7,088 bases of DNA, from contig CAMPIG010000251.1 of assembly GCA_946886255.1 (NCBI GenBank), forward strand, positions 1 through 7,088. The letters run 5' to 3'. Made by a program: the position numbers and the translations under genes. Of the stretch, positions 1 to 5,641 are shown piece by piece (position 1 is the stretch's first letter; each line of letters begins with the position of its first letter). Source of the DNA: an uncultured Cellvibrio sp. (GTDB lineage: Bacteria > Pseudomonadota > Gammaproteobacteria > Pseudomonadales > Cellvibrionaceae). The notes under the pieces were generated by a model. It did no database searches. It was not told the origin of the DNA and was given only the letters and a program-made list of their open reading frames with translations.

Positions 1-67
1 TACCCTTGCTTTCCAGAAACTGGCTGTAAGCGCGCTGAATCTGTTGCTTGAGCTGATCGGTTAACAT
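1..67 (-). CDS. N-terminus of a leftward gene, possibly DinG/YoaA-type ATP-dependent helicase (partial)
   Basis: An ATG at 67-65 opens a leftward frame that stays open to the window edge. It gives 22 residues beginning MLTDQLKQQI and ending FLESKG. This is a soluble, helix-forming start with no signal peptide. From memory it resembles the N-terminus of DinG/YoaA-like superfamily 2 helicases of pseudomonads and relatives, in which a short lead such as 'LK..IQ.AY..FL..KG' precedes the first helicase motifs. No helicase motif lies inside the window, so the name is an inference from 22 residues. The start has no clear Shine-Dalgarno sequence; the upstream stretch is T-rich on the coding strand. 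The gene follows the acyltransferase gene in the same direction, 58 bp downstream of its stop, with a small hairpin between them, so co-transcription is possible but not shown. Confidence 0.5.
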   Translation of the reverse strand, partial: MLTDQLKQQIQRAYSQFLESKG

Positions 68-96
68 GCGTCGGGCCAAAAAAGAAAAGAGGCAAT

Positions 97-113
97 CGCC
101 ACCACGCGTGGCG
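97..113 (-). terminator. Small hairpin between the acyltransferase gene and the next leftward gene
   Basis: Bases 97-102 (CGCCAC) and 108-113 (GTGGCG) form a 6-bp GC-rich stem with a 5-base loop. On the leftward strand it lies 12 bases past the acyltransferase stop codon. A T-rich but interrupted stretch (complement of 73-89) begins about 7 bases after it. The gap before the T run makes it a poor intrinsic terminator. It could attenuate read-through into the gene at 1-67 or mean nothing. Confidence 0.3.
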
Positions 114-125
114 CTCGAAAAAAAA

Positions 126-1277
126 TTAATCCTGCAATTTGCTCAACACCGGATTAGCGTACATGGCTAACACGAGTTCGCGATACTCCGCTGGAATAGC
201 TTGCATGCGCAACTCAAATTGCTGGCGCTGGTCAGCAAGTTTTTCGGGCACGAACGGAATATTTTTATCGGTGTAATTTACCTTCGGTGTTGTACCATGC
301 AGCATTTGATAGGCGAAGCAGTTACTGCTGTGCAATACATAATTGCTGAGTACCTGGCGATCAATTTCCGCGACGACTTCGTCGGCGTCCATATAATTTT
401 TACTCAGCACCTGACCGAAGGCTATATGCACGTGGCCTTTCTTGCCCGCGATACCCATGGCAATACTTTTCACATCTTCATGCTGTTCTTTCTGGTAACT
501 ACCGCTGGTGCGCTGATGATATAGCTCACGCGCTTTGGCAGCGTCGCAAGGATCAAATTCATAAGAAATAGACACAGGCACAATGTGCAGGTCTTTAACG
601 TAGTCACCGAATTCCTGGGTCTTGGGGCGGTTGATCGTCAACATACCAATCACCGCAGAATTGGTTTTATCGTGTCCGTCTTTAGCGCGTCCCTCGCGCT
701 GCGCAATCCAGATATTGCTGTTCTCGTTGATGATGGAATGATAGATATACGCCGACAAATGCTTTGCCGCTTTTAATTTTTCGCGCGGTGCTTTGGCTGA
801 GCGATTAACAATAAAACTTTTGTTCAAACGCATCAGGTCTGCCACATAAGGTTTGGTCAGCAGATTGTCTCCGATAGCGATGCGCAGGGTATTGCAGTCC
901 GAGTGATACAGCGACCAATTTACCAATGCCGGGTCCATGGCGATATCGCGGTGATTGCTGATAAACAAATAGGCCTGTTGTGGATCCAGGTGTTCCAGGC
1001 CGGACACCGTTAATGCCGATGTAGTATTCCGGATCATGCGCGCCATATATTTCTCTACCACATCCTGAAAGCCGCGCACCGACTTTACACCGGCCAGTTG
1101 TTTGACCAATGCACGCTTTACCAGGGGACGCAGTAAACCGCCAGCCCAGGAATTCAGACGCGGAAATTTAAGGCGCGCCACCGCATCGATCAATTCAGGA
1201 TCAGCGAGGATACGATCCAGCGTCGGGCGGACTTCGTCATCGTGGTAAGGGCGGATATCATCAAATTCTGTGGTCAT
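126..1277 (-). CDS. PlsC-like phospholipid/glycerol acyltransferase family protein
   Basis: The product has 383 residues from the chosen ATG. The family transfers acyl chains from acyl-CoA or acyl-ACP to glycerol-phosphate or related acceptors, usually at the inner face of the cytoplasmic membrane. The acyltransferase core is visible: ISNHRDIAMDP (about residues 107-116) matches block I, with the catalytic histidine at 109 and an aspartate six residues on. WIAQREGRAKDG (about 190-201) matches the later EG-containing block. Two departures from textbook PlsC are plain: the histidine-aspartate spacing is x5 rather than x4, and the usual EGT is EGR. I see no obvious long membrane helix. The frame can be extended to a TTG at 1286, but ATG at 1277 gives the more natural start, MTTEFDDIRPYHDDEV. 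Neither start has a strong Shine-Dalgarno. The gene is divergent from the YchJ gene. The substrate cannot be read from the sequence. Confidence 0.85.
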   Translation of the reverse strand: MTTEFDDIRPYHDDEVRPTLDRILADPELIDAVARLKFPRLNSWAGGLLRPLVKRALVKQLAGVKSVRGFQDVVEKYMARMIRNTTSALTVSGLEHLDPQQAYLFISNHRDIAMDPALVNWSLYHSDCNTLRIAIGDNLLTKPYVADLMRLNKSFIVNRSAKAPREKLKAAKHLSAYIYHSIINENSNIWIAQREGRAKDGHDKTNSAVIGMLTINRPKTQEFGDYVKDLHIVPVSISYEFDPCDAAKARELYHQRTSGSYQKEQHEDVKSIAMGIAGKKGHVHIAFGQVLSKNYMDADEVVAEIDRQVLSNYVLHSSNCFAYQMLHGTTPKVNYTDKNIPFVPEKLADQRQQFELRMQAIPAEYRELVLAMYANPVLSKLQD

Positions 1278-1293
1278 GGAGAGCAATCACTTA

Positions 1294-1322
1294 AATAACA
1301 GGCATGGAAGTTTTTCAGTCAA
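1294..1322 (-). promoter_or_regulatory. Candidate sigma-70 promoter for the acyltransferase gene
   Basis: On the leftward strand, TTGACT (complement of 1317-1322) is a near-consensus -35 box. It is followed after 17 bases by GTTATT (complement of 1294-1299), a weak -10 box. The predicted transcript would start around 1287, leaving a very short leader before the ATG at 1277, which fits the lack of a Shine-Dalgarno there. The -10 matches consensus at only three positions, so this is tentative. Confidence 0.3.
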
Positions 1323-1380
1323 AAAATCCGTGGCATTACGCAGAGTCTTGGACAAAAATAGCCGCACAACATACCGAAAA

Positions 1381-1387
1381 GAGGTGG
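1381..1387 (+). promoter_or_regulatory. Ribosome binding site that fixes the YchJ start
   Basis: GAGGTGG at 1381-1387 lies just upstream of the ATG at 1391; its GAGG core is 6 bases from the start codon. No comparable site precedes the in-frame ATG at 1304. This supports translation from 1391 and removes 29 residues of poorly family-like sequence. Confidence 0.75.
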
Positions 1388-1390
1388 AAA

Positions 1391-1825
1391 ATGCCACAGG
1401 CGAATGACCCGATCCCCCTTGCTGTGCATGGGCAAGACTGTCCCTGTGGCAGCGGCTCGCCACTGCGCGACTGCTGCCTTCCCAGACTGACCGGCGAACA
1501 TCCGCCTCGGACTGCCGAACAGCTGATGCGCTCCCGATATACTGCCCATGTGTTTTTGCAAATTGACTACCTGTGGCAAAGCTGGAGCCCGGAGCAACGG
1601 CAGCGCAGCAGCCCTGACCAGATTCGCGCCTGGGCCGCCAGCTGCGAGTGGCTGGGACTGCAAATCATCTCAACTGAAGCTGGACAGGAGAATGACAGCG
1701 AAGGATTGGTCAGTTTTGTCGCGCTTTATCGACACGATGGTAACTTCCAACAACATCATGAAGTGTCGCTGTTTCATCAGGTTATGGGTCGTTGGTTCTA
1801 TGTCGACCACCGACCGGCTGAATAA
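1391..1825 (+). CDS. ychJ: YchJ/UPF0225 family SEC-C motif protein
   Basis: The product has 144 residues from the ATG at 1391. An N-terminal SEC-C zinc-binding motif, CPCGSGSPLRDCC (residues 17-29; Cys at 17, 19, 28 and 29), is followed by the family hallmark LMRSRYTAHV (about 45-54) and DYLWQSW. The rest matches the NTF2-like alpha/beta middle domain of YchJ proteins, ending with WFYVDHRP. The motif resembles the zinc-binding tail of SecA, but the cellular role of YchJ proteins is not established. E. coli YchJ also carries a second SEC-C motif at its C-terminus. This protein stops right after the NTF2-like fold, so only the N-terminal one is present. The frame is also open from an ATG at 1304, but that start lacks a ribosome site and adds residues not typical of the family. 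The gene is divergent from the acyltransferase gene. Confidence 0.85.
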   Translation: MPQANDPIPLAVHGQDCPCGSGSPLRDCCLPRLTGEHPPRTAEQLMRSRYTAHVFLQIDYLWQSWSPEQRQRSSPDQIRAWAASCEWLGLQIISTEAGQENDSEGLVSFVALYRHDGNFQQHHEVSLFHQVMGRWFYVDHRPAE

Positions 1826-1828
1826 GTC

Positions 1829-1851
1829 GCCATTGTGGGTGTGACCCAGGC
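1829..1851 (+). terminator. Possible hairpin just after the YchJ gene
   Basis: TGGGT (1836-1840) and ACCCA (1844-1848) form a 5-bp stem with a 3-base loop, starting 11 bases after the stop codon. Flanking GCC (1829-1831) and GGC (1849-1851) could extend it across an ATTG bulge. No T run follows, so intrinsic termination is doubtful. It is the only stem I found in the 208 bp before the next gene, where I also could not pick a convincing promoter. Confidence 0.25.
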
Positions 1852-2033
1852 TACGCTATGGCTATAAACCGGCCTTATGCAGACCCGGACTGTCGACGCG
1901 GCGCCCGCTGCCACCTAAGATAAAGCCCATCGGTAAACGCTATATGGCAAAAAAACGGCTAGACTTAGTGCACATAAAAAGCTGGAGCTGTCATTGCACT
2001 CCGGTATATCTATTGGGGTAAAAGTCGATATTC

Positions 2034-3314
2034 ATGAAGATCCTGTTGGTCGAAGACAGCGCCACCCTGCGCCATGCCATGAGTCACTACATCACTGATG
2101 CGGGTCACACGCCGCTGATTGCCCGCAGCGGTGAAGAAGCTTTGCAACTGCTGGAAGACACACCGGTCGACATGATCATCATGGACGTCGAAATGCCCGG
2201 CCTTAACGGTTTTGAAACCACCCGCTTGATCCGTGAGTGGCTTGGCGGCCACTGGATTCCCATTATCTTTGTCACCGGTCGTAATGAGGACGAAAGTTAC
2301 CGCGAAGGTATCGAAGCCGGGGGCGATGATTACCTGATCAAGCCCGTCAGTTACATGATCATCAAAGCCAAGATTCGCGCCATGGAACGGATTGCCGAGA
2401 TGCGCGATCAATTAAACCGCCTCAACGCTGAACTCGAAGCGCTCAGCCAACTGGACAGCCTGACGCAGATTTACAATCGCCGTACCTTTACCGAGCAGGC
2501 GGAACAACAGTGGTTGGTCGCCACCCGCCAGCAACAGCCGGTCAGCGCCCTGATGATTGATGTAGACCATTTCAAATTGTTCAACGATCACTATGGCCAC
2601 CCGGCCGGCGATGCCTGCCTGAAGAAGATCACCCAAGCCATCAAAAGCTGCCTGCGACGCCCGTTAGATTTGCTGGGCCGCTACGGCGGTGAAGAATTTA
2701 TCGTGCTATTACCCGAGACTGACAGCGTGGGCGCGTTTCGCGTGGCCGGATCGATCAACAAAGCGATAGAGGCGTTGGGCCTGCTTCACGAAGTCTCGCC
2801 GACCAGCCCAGTTGCGACCGTCAGTATCGGCGGCGCAACCTGCCCGCGCACGGCGGGCCACACTCTGGAAGAGCTGATCAAATGCGCCGACCGGGCGCTT
2901 TACAAAGCCAAACGCAGCGGCCGAAACCGGGCGCTGGTCGATGAAGTGGTCATTCACAAAACGGTATTGATTGTCGACAGTGAAGCGGATGACCTGCGGC
3001 GCGTGAGCAGTATCCTGCAACAACACTGCAATATCCTGACAGCGGAAGCCCTGGATGAGGGATTGGAAATTGCTTTCGACGTGCGGCCCGATGTCATCCT
3101 GATTGATGCGGGTACGGCGGCAGAGGATGATCACCGCTTCTGCCGCCACCTCACCCGCAGCGACAAAACAGCCATCATACCGGTGGTGTTGATGCTGGAT
3201 GAGGAAACACCGGACGGTCCCGTCCCGGACCGATTTATCGGTATCCGCGAGTCCTTGCGCAAACCTTTGTCGGAAAAAAAACTGCTCAATAAAATCCAGC
3301 AGTTATTGTCCTGA
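2034..3314 (+). CDS. Response regulator diguanylate cyclase, REC-GGDEF-REC(degenerate)
   Basis: The product has 426 residues and should condense two GTP into cyclic di-GMP in the cytoplasm under phosphorelay control. The first receiver domain (about 1-120) has a full active site: acidic pair E7/D8, phosphoacceptor D51 in IIMDVEMPG, T81 and K103 in LIKPVS. A helical linker (about 112-140, heptad-like) leads to a GGDEF domain (about 141-303) starting DSLTQIYNRR. This has the metal-binding D176 in MIDVDHF, the active-site loop RYGGEEF (216-222), and an RPLD inhibitory site (209-212) five residues upstream of the loop, spaced as in PleD. Residues 308-426 form a second receiver-like domain: VLIVDSEADD, ILIDAG with D358, and K410 in LRKPL. 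It has leucine at 388 where a conserved Thr/Ser is expected, and no glycine-containing MPG-type loop after D358. No membrane segment is seen. The Shine-Dalgarno is weak (GGGG about 15 bases upstream), but the start fits REC domains exactly. No partner kinase is in the window. Confidence 0.92.
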   Translation: MKILLVEDSATLRHAMSHYITDAGHTPLIARSGEEALQLLEDTPVDMIIMDVEMPGLNGFETTRLIREWLGGHWIPIIFVTGRNEDESYREGIEAGGDDYLIKPVSYMIIKAKIRAMERIAEMRDQLNRLNAELEALSQLDSLTQIYNRRTFTEQAEQQWLVATRQQQPVSALMIDVDHFKLFNDHYGHPAGDACLKKITQAIKSCLRRPLDLLGRYGGEEFIVLLPETDSVGAFRVAGSINKAIEALGLLHEVSPTSPVATVSIGGATCPRTAGHTLEELIKCADRALYKAKRSGRNRALVDEVVIHKTVLIVDSEADDLRRVSSILQQHCNILTAEALDEGLEIAFDVRPDVILIDAGTAAEDDHRFCRHLTRSDKTAIIPVVLMLDEETPDGPVPDRFIGIRESLRKPLSEKKLLNKIQQLLS

Positions 3315-3322
3315 CTACCAAG

Positions 3323-3347
3323 CCACGGCGACACCAGCTCCCCGTGG
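3323..3347. terminator. Hairpin between two convergent genes
   Basis: CCACGG (3323-3328) and CCGTGG (3342-3347) form a perfect 6-bp stem with a 13-base loop. It sits in the 49-bp gap between the ends of the cyclase gene and pyrB. The position suits a shared bidirectional terminator, but neither side carries a T run. Confidence 0.35.
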
Positions 3348-3363
3348 AATGATGTCTCACCTA

Positions 3364-4386
3364 TTAACCTTCATTTGTCCGTAAAGCGTTATACCAGCCA
3401 ACATCGCGCGCGCTCTTGTCCACTTGATCCACCACATCCAATACCAGCGCAAACAACGCCATACGTACCAGCACGCCGTTATCCGCCTGACGAAAAATCG
3501 CCAGATTGGGGTTTTGATTCAGGTCATTGTCCAACTCATTGGCATCCGCCCGGGAGTCGCGCGGCAGGGGATGCATGATGACGGTGTTGGGTTCGCAATA
3601 TTGGGTATAAATAGATTGATTGAGACGGAAGCGCCCGCGGTAGAGATCGGCCTCCTCCTTACTGGAAAAACGTTCCTCCTGAATGCGGGTGGAGTAAGCA
3701 ATGTCCACCCTGGAGATACTGTGCGGCAGGTCGTCAGTCACCACCACGCTGTGTCCGACTTTACGCAACTCTTCGACCAGGTATTCCGGCATCGCCAATT
3801 CACGCGGCGATACCAGGGTGACCTGCACCTTATCGAACAAGCACAAGAGCTTGCACAGCGAGTGAACGGTACGACCGTGCTTTAAGTCGCCGATCATCGC
3901 AATCCGCAGGCCGTCCAGCCCGCGCCCCCTGGAACGCAGTTCTTTACGAATGGTATAGAGATCCAATAATGCCTGGGTGGGATGCTCGTTAGCACCATCA
4001 CCCCCATTGATGACCGGCACGCGACTGGCTTGGGCAAACTCGGCCACCGAACCCGACTGGGGATGGCGCATACAGATGACGTCGCTGTAGCCCGATAAAA
4101 CCCGGGCGGTGTCATAGAGGGATTCGCCCTTGGTGATCGAGGAGCTTTCAAAACCGGTGGTTTCGCGCACCTCGCCGCCCAACAAATTGAATGCACAACC
4201 AAAACTGATACGCGTTCGGGTACTGGCCTCGAAAAACATGTTACCCAGGATGGCGCCTTCAAGTACCCGCGTCATTCGTCGACGCAGGGCGTAGGGCTCC
4301 ATGGCATCCGCCACGTCGAAGACACGCTGGATATCAGCACGTTCAAATTGTTCAATGGAGAGAATATGGGCGCCGGTAAAGTTCAC
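3364..4386 (-). CDS. pyrB: Aspartate carbamoyltransferase catalytic chain
   Basis: The product has 340 residues. It joins carbamoyl phosphate and aspartate to make N-carbamoyl-aspartate, the committed step of pyrimidine synthesis. The active-site residues of the E. coli enzyme can all be placed: STRTR (55-59, carbamoyl phosphate loop), K86, R107 in CMRHPQ, H135 and Q138 in HPTQALLDL, R172 in KHGRTVHS, R234 in YSTRIQEER, and HPLPR (272-276). MRHPQ and GDLKHGRTVHSL resemble the enteric PyrB class. It is about 30 residues longer than E. coli PyrB (311). A short insert lies around 150-157, and the tail past residue 318 is extended. No pyrI regulatory-chain gene and no pyrC or pyrC-like gene adjoins it; the downstream neighbour is the convergent cyclase gene. 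The start is a GTG at 4386, chosen because GAGGA lies 6 bases upstream and because the protein aligns from there. The tandem repeat upstream may affect its promoter. Confidence 0.95.
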   Translation of the reverse strand: MNFTGAHILSIEQFERADIQRVFDVADAMEPYALRRRMTRVLEGAILGNMFFEASTRTRISFGCAFNLLGGEVRETTGFESSSITKGESLYDTARVLSGYSDVICMRHPQSGSVAEFAQASRVPVINGGDGANEHPTQALLDLYTIRKELRSRGRGLDGLRIAMIGDLKHGRTVHSLCKLLCLFDKVQVTLVSPRELAMPEYLVEELRKVGHSVVVTDDLPHSISRVDIAYSTRIQEERFSSKEEADLYRGRFRLNQSIYTQYCEPNTVIMHPLPRDSRADANELDNDLNQNPNLAIFRQADNGVLVRMALFALVLDVVDQVDKSARDVGWYNALRTNEG

Positions 4387-4392
4387 GAATGG

Positions 4393-4397
4393 TCCTC
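4393..4397 (-). promoter_or_regulatory. Ribosome binding site for the GTG start of pyrB
   Basis: On the leftward strand GAGGA (complement of 4393-4397) lies 6 bases before the GTG at 4386-4384. It supports the unusual start codon. Confidence 0.75.
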
Positions 4398-4479
4398 AGC
4401 AGTGATCCGCACAATGGCGGTAAGACAGTGGATGGGGAGTTACAAAGCAGCCTGGTGACAATGCGCTAAATGCGGCTAT

Positions 4480-4507
4480 TCTAACGGCACTACTCTAACG
4501 GCACTAC
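4480..4507. repeat. Perfect 14-bp tandem duplication upstream of pyrB
   Basis: TCTAACGGCACTAC occurs twice, back to back, at 4480-4493 and 4494-4507 with no mismatch. On the pyrB strand the unit reads GTAGTGCCGTTAGA. Because of the junction bases, each copy ends in a -10-like hexamer: TAGAGT after the upstream copy and TAGAAT after the copy nearer pyrB. The duplication lies about 95-120 bases upstream of the pyrB start. It may be a recent slippage event or a doubled regulatory site. Confidence 0.9.
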
Positions 4508-4689
4508 CACCATCGGGAAATTGTTTATCCCGTGAGTTTGAAGATTTTGGACTTTACTGCTGTAATCAAACCAGCTCTTGTGCGCCAGCGGTCGTTTGTC
4601 GGCCCCCTTCTATTTGTGGGGACGTTTTTTGTCATCGGGAGCCGAGACAAGCGAATATGCCAAACTACTAAAAATAAATTGCTATCCAT

Positions 4690-4693
4690 AGGA
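4690..4693 (+). promoter_or_regulatory. Ribosome binding site that decides the DUF2971 start
   Basis: AGGA at 4690-4693 lies 6 bases before an in-frame GTG at 4700. This is the best Shine-Dalgarno near any candidate start of this gene. It places translation directly before the first family-like residues (FEYPETLSKF). Confidence 0.65.
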
Positions 4694-4699
4694 TCCCAC

Positions 4700-5620
4700 G
4701 TGTTCGAATACCCGGAAACCTTGTCCAAATTCTGTACGGCCGAGACGGCGACGAGAATGTTAACCTCCCATACACTGCGCTGGAGCTCGCCCCATTTGTT
4801 TGGCGACCCCTTCGAATTGGACCACCGCACCGGGCTGAGCTTTGATCCACACATTTTGCTCAATGAAGTGGTGCGAACCACCATCGCCATGATTTTTTCC
4901 CCCAGTGCACCACACGGCAATTCACCGCTGATGAACGGCATTCGCCGCTGGCGGGATGACGGCCGGTTTGAAACGCCGGCCGAAGCCGAAGCCTCGGCAG
5001 CATTGATGGAGCTGCTGTCAAAGATGGTTGATCAACGGCAGGCCGATATCGATACCCTGATGGCCGACTGGCGACACTTTACTCGTCACCTCCGCATCTG
5101 CTGCTTCAGCGACAAGCCGGATAACCTGCCCTGCTGGCAGCGACATGCGGACAGTCACCGCGGCGCCGTGATCCGCTTCCACGTCCATGAGCTGGGGGTT
5201 AACCCCGATGCGGCAGATGCGTTGCGCCCGATCGAGTACCGGCAAATCCGCCCGGAAATCACTACCATCAAGGAACAGTTAAATGCCGCAATTTATAATG
5301 AAAAGCCGAATTTACAAGCCAGCTTTCTCGATAAATTATTGTGCAAGTCTGCCGTTGCCAGCAGCGAACATGAATGGCGGTGTTTTTATAACGCACTAGC
5401 GGAACCGAGCAGCAAAAGTAACAACGACATGGATTGGTTTGATGATCGACCTTTTTTGAGTAAAGCCGTTAGCGCCATTTACCTCGGCGCTTATATGTCG
5501 GTGGACGACAAGAAAATTTTATTGGATGTACATAGGGAGTTTTATCCCAACGCCAAACTATTTCAGGCCCAACCGGTGCACGGCAAATATGACGTTGAGT
5601 TTGTAAAAGTTACGCGTTAA
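4700..5620 (+). CDS. DUF2971 family protein, function unknown
   Basis: The product has 306 residues from the GTG at 4700. Several blocks fit my recall of DUF2971: LRWSSPHLFGDPFE (26-39, matching a 'L.FS.P..FNDPFE' pattern), CCFSDKPDNLPCWQRHADSH (134-153) followed by RGAVIRF (matching 'CFS......W..YAD.H.G..I.F'), a Lys and EWR pair around 212-227, and AIYLGAYMS (259-267). The middle (about 90-130) is an acidic, helical stretch. There is no signal peptide or membrane helix. The reading frame is open upstream to a GTG at 4532. That 56-residue extension lacks family features, and the ribosome site at 4690 argues against it. The family has no settled biochemical role. The gene stands alone, divergent from pyrB and convergent with glpD 21 bp away, so context does not reveal a function. 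The last third is visibly more AT-rich than its neighbours, which may hint at a separate origin. Confidence 0.8.
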   Translation: MFEYPETLSKFCTAETATRMLTSHTLRWSSPHLFGDPFELDHRTGLSFDPHILLNEVVRTTIAMIFSPSAPHGNSPLMNGIRRWRDDGRFETPAEAEASAALMELLSKMVDQRQADIDTLMADWRHFTRHLRICCFSDKPDNLPCWQRHADSHRGAVIRFHVHELGVNPDAADALRPIEYRQIRPEITTIKEQLNAAIYNEKPNLQASFLDKLLCKSAVASSEHEWRCFYNALAEPSSKSNNDMDWFDDRPFLSKAVSAIYLGAYMSVDDKKILLDVHREFYPNAKLFQAQPVHGKYDVEFVKVTR

Positions 5621-5641
5621 TCGATGAAAATATATCTCAAA

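Larger units (their letters stand above)
4387..4699. other. Divergent intergenic region between pyrB and the DUF2971 gene
   Basis: This 313-bp stretch should hold promoters for both divergent genes. For pyrB (leftward), the best -10-like box is TAGAAT (complement of 4478-4483), but no good -35 box lies at the right distance. TGTAAC (complement of 4439-4444) is an alternative. A short stem, CCGC/GCGG, occurs in the putative pyrB leader near 4407-4420. For the rightward gene, TTGTCA (4629-4634) could be a -35 box with a poor -10 (GAATAT, 4653-4658). CCCC (4604-4607), GGGG (4618-4621) and a T6 run (4625-4630) look loosely like a weak terminator or attenuator. The rightward frame is open from 4532, but this appears to be chance; see the DUF2971 gene. 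I found no pyrimidine leader peptide or known operator. Confidence 0.5.

Noticed and set aside
1278..1286. TTG start for the acyltransferase gene
   Set aside because: It adds only three residues, has no ribosome site, and the ATG at 1277 gives the more natural N-terminus.
1304..1390. 29-residue N-terminal extension of the YchJ gene starting at ATG 1304
   Set aside because: No ribosome binding site precedes 1304, the residues are unlike the family, and GAGGTGG at 1381 marks the ATG at 1391.
1960..1978. TAGACT or CATAAA as a -10 box for the cyclase gene
   Set aside because: No -35-like hexamer occurs 16-18 bases upstream of either, so a promoter cannot be supported.
2010..3149. Several leftward open frames opposite the cyclase gene (74 to 146 codons)
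   Set aside because: They mirror a confidently assigned REC-GGDEF-REC frame and show no family features of their own.
3424..3885. Rightward 153-codon open frame antisense to pyrB
   Set aside because: It is a shadow of the highly conserved pyrB coding strand, with no ribosome site or protein family features.
4604..4630. CCCC/GGGG stem plus T6 as an intrinsic terminator
   Set aside because: The stem is only four pairs with a ten-base loop, and no rightward gene ends upstream of it.
4525..4941. Leftward 138-codon open frame opposite the start of the DUF2971 gene
   Set aside because: No recognisable motif or ribosome site; it lies opposite sequence with clear DUF2971 similarity, so it is probably a chance frame.
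5621..5641. Terminator between the convergent DUF2971 and glpD genes
   Set aside because: The 21-bp gap is AT-rich with no stem of useful length.
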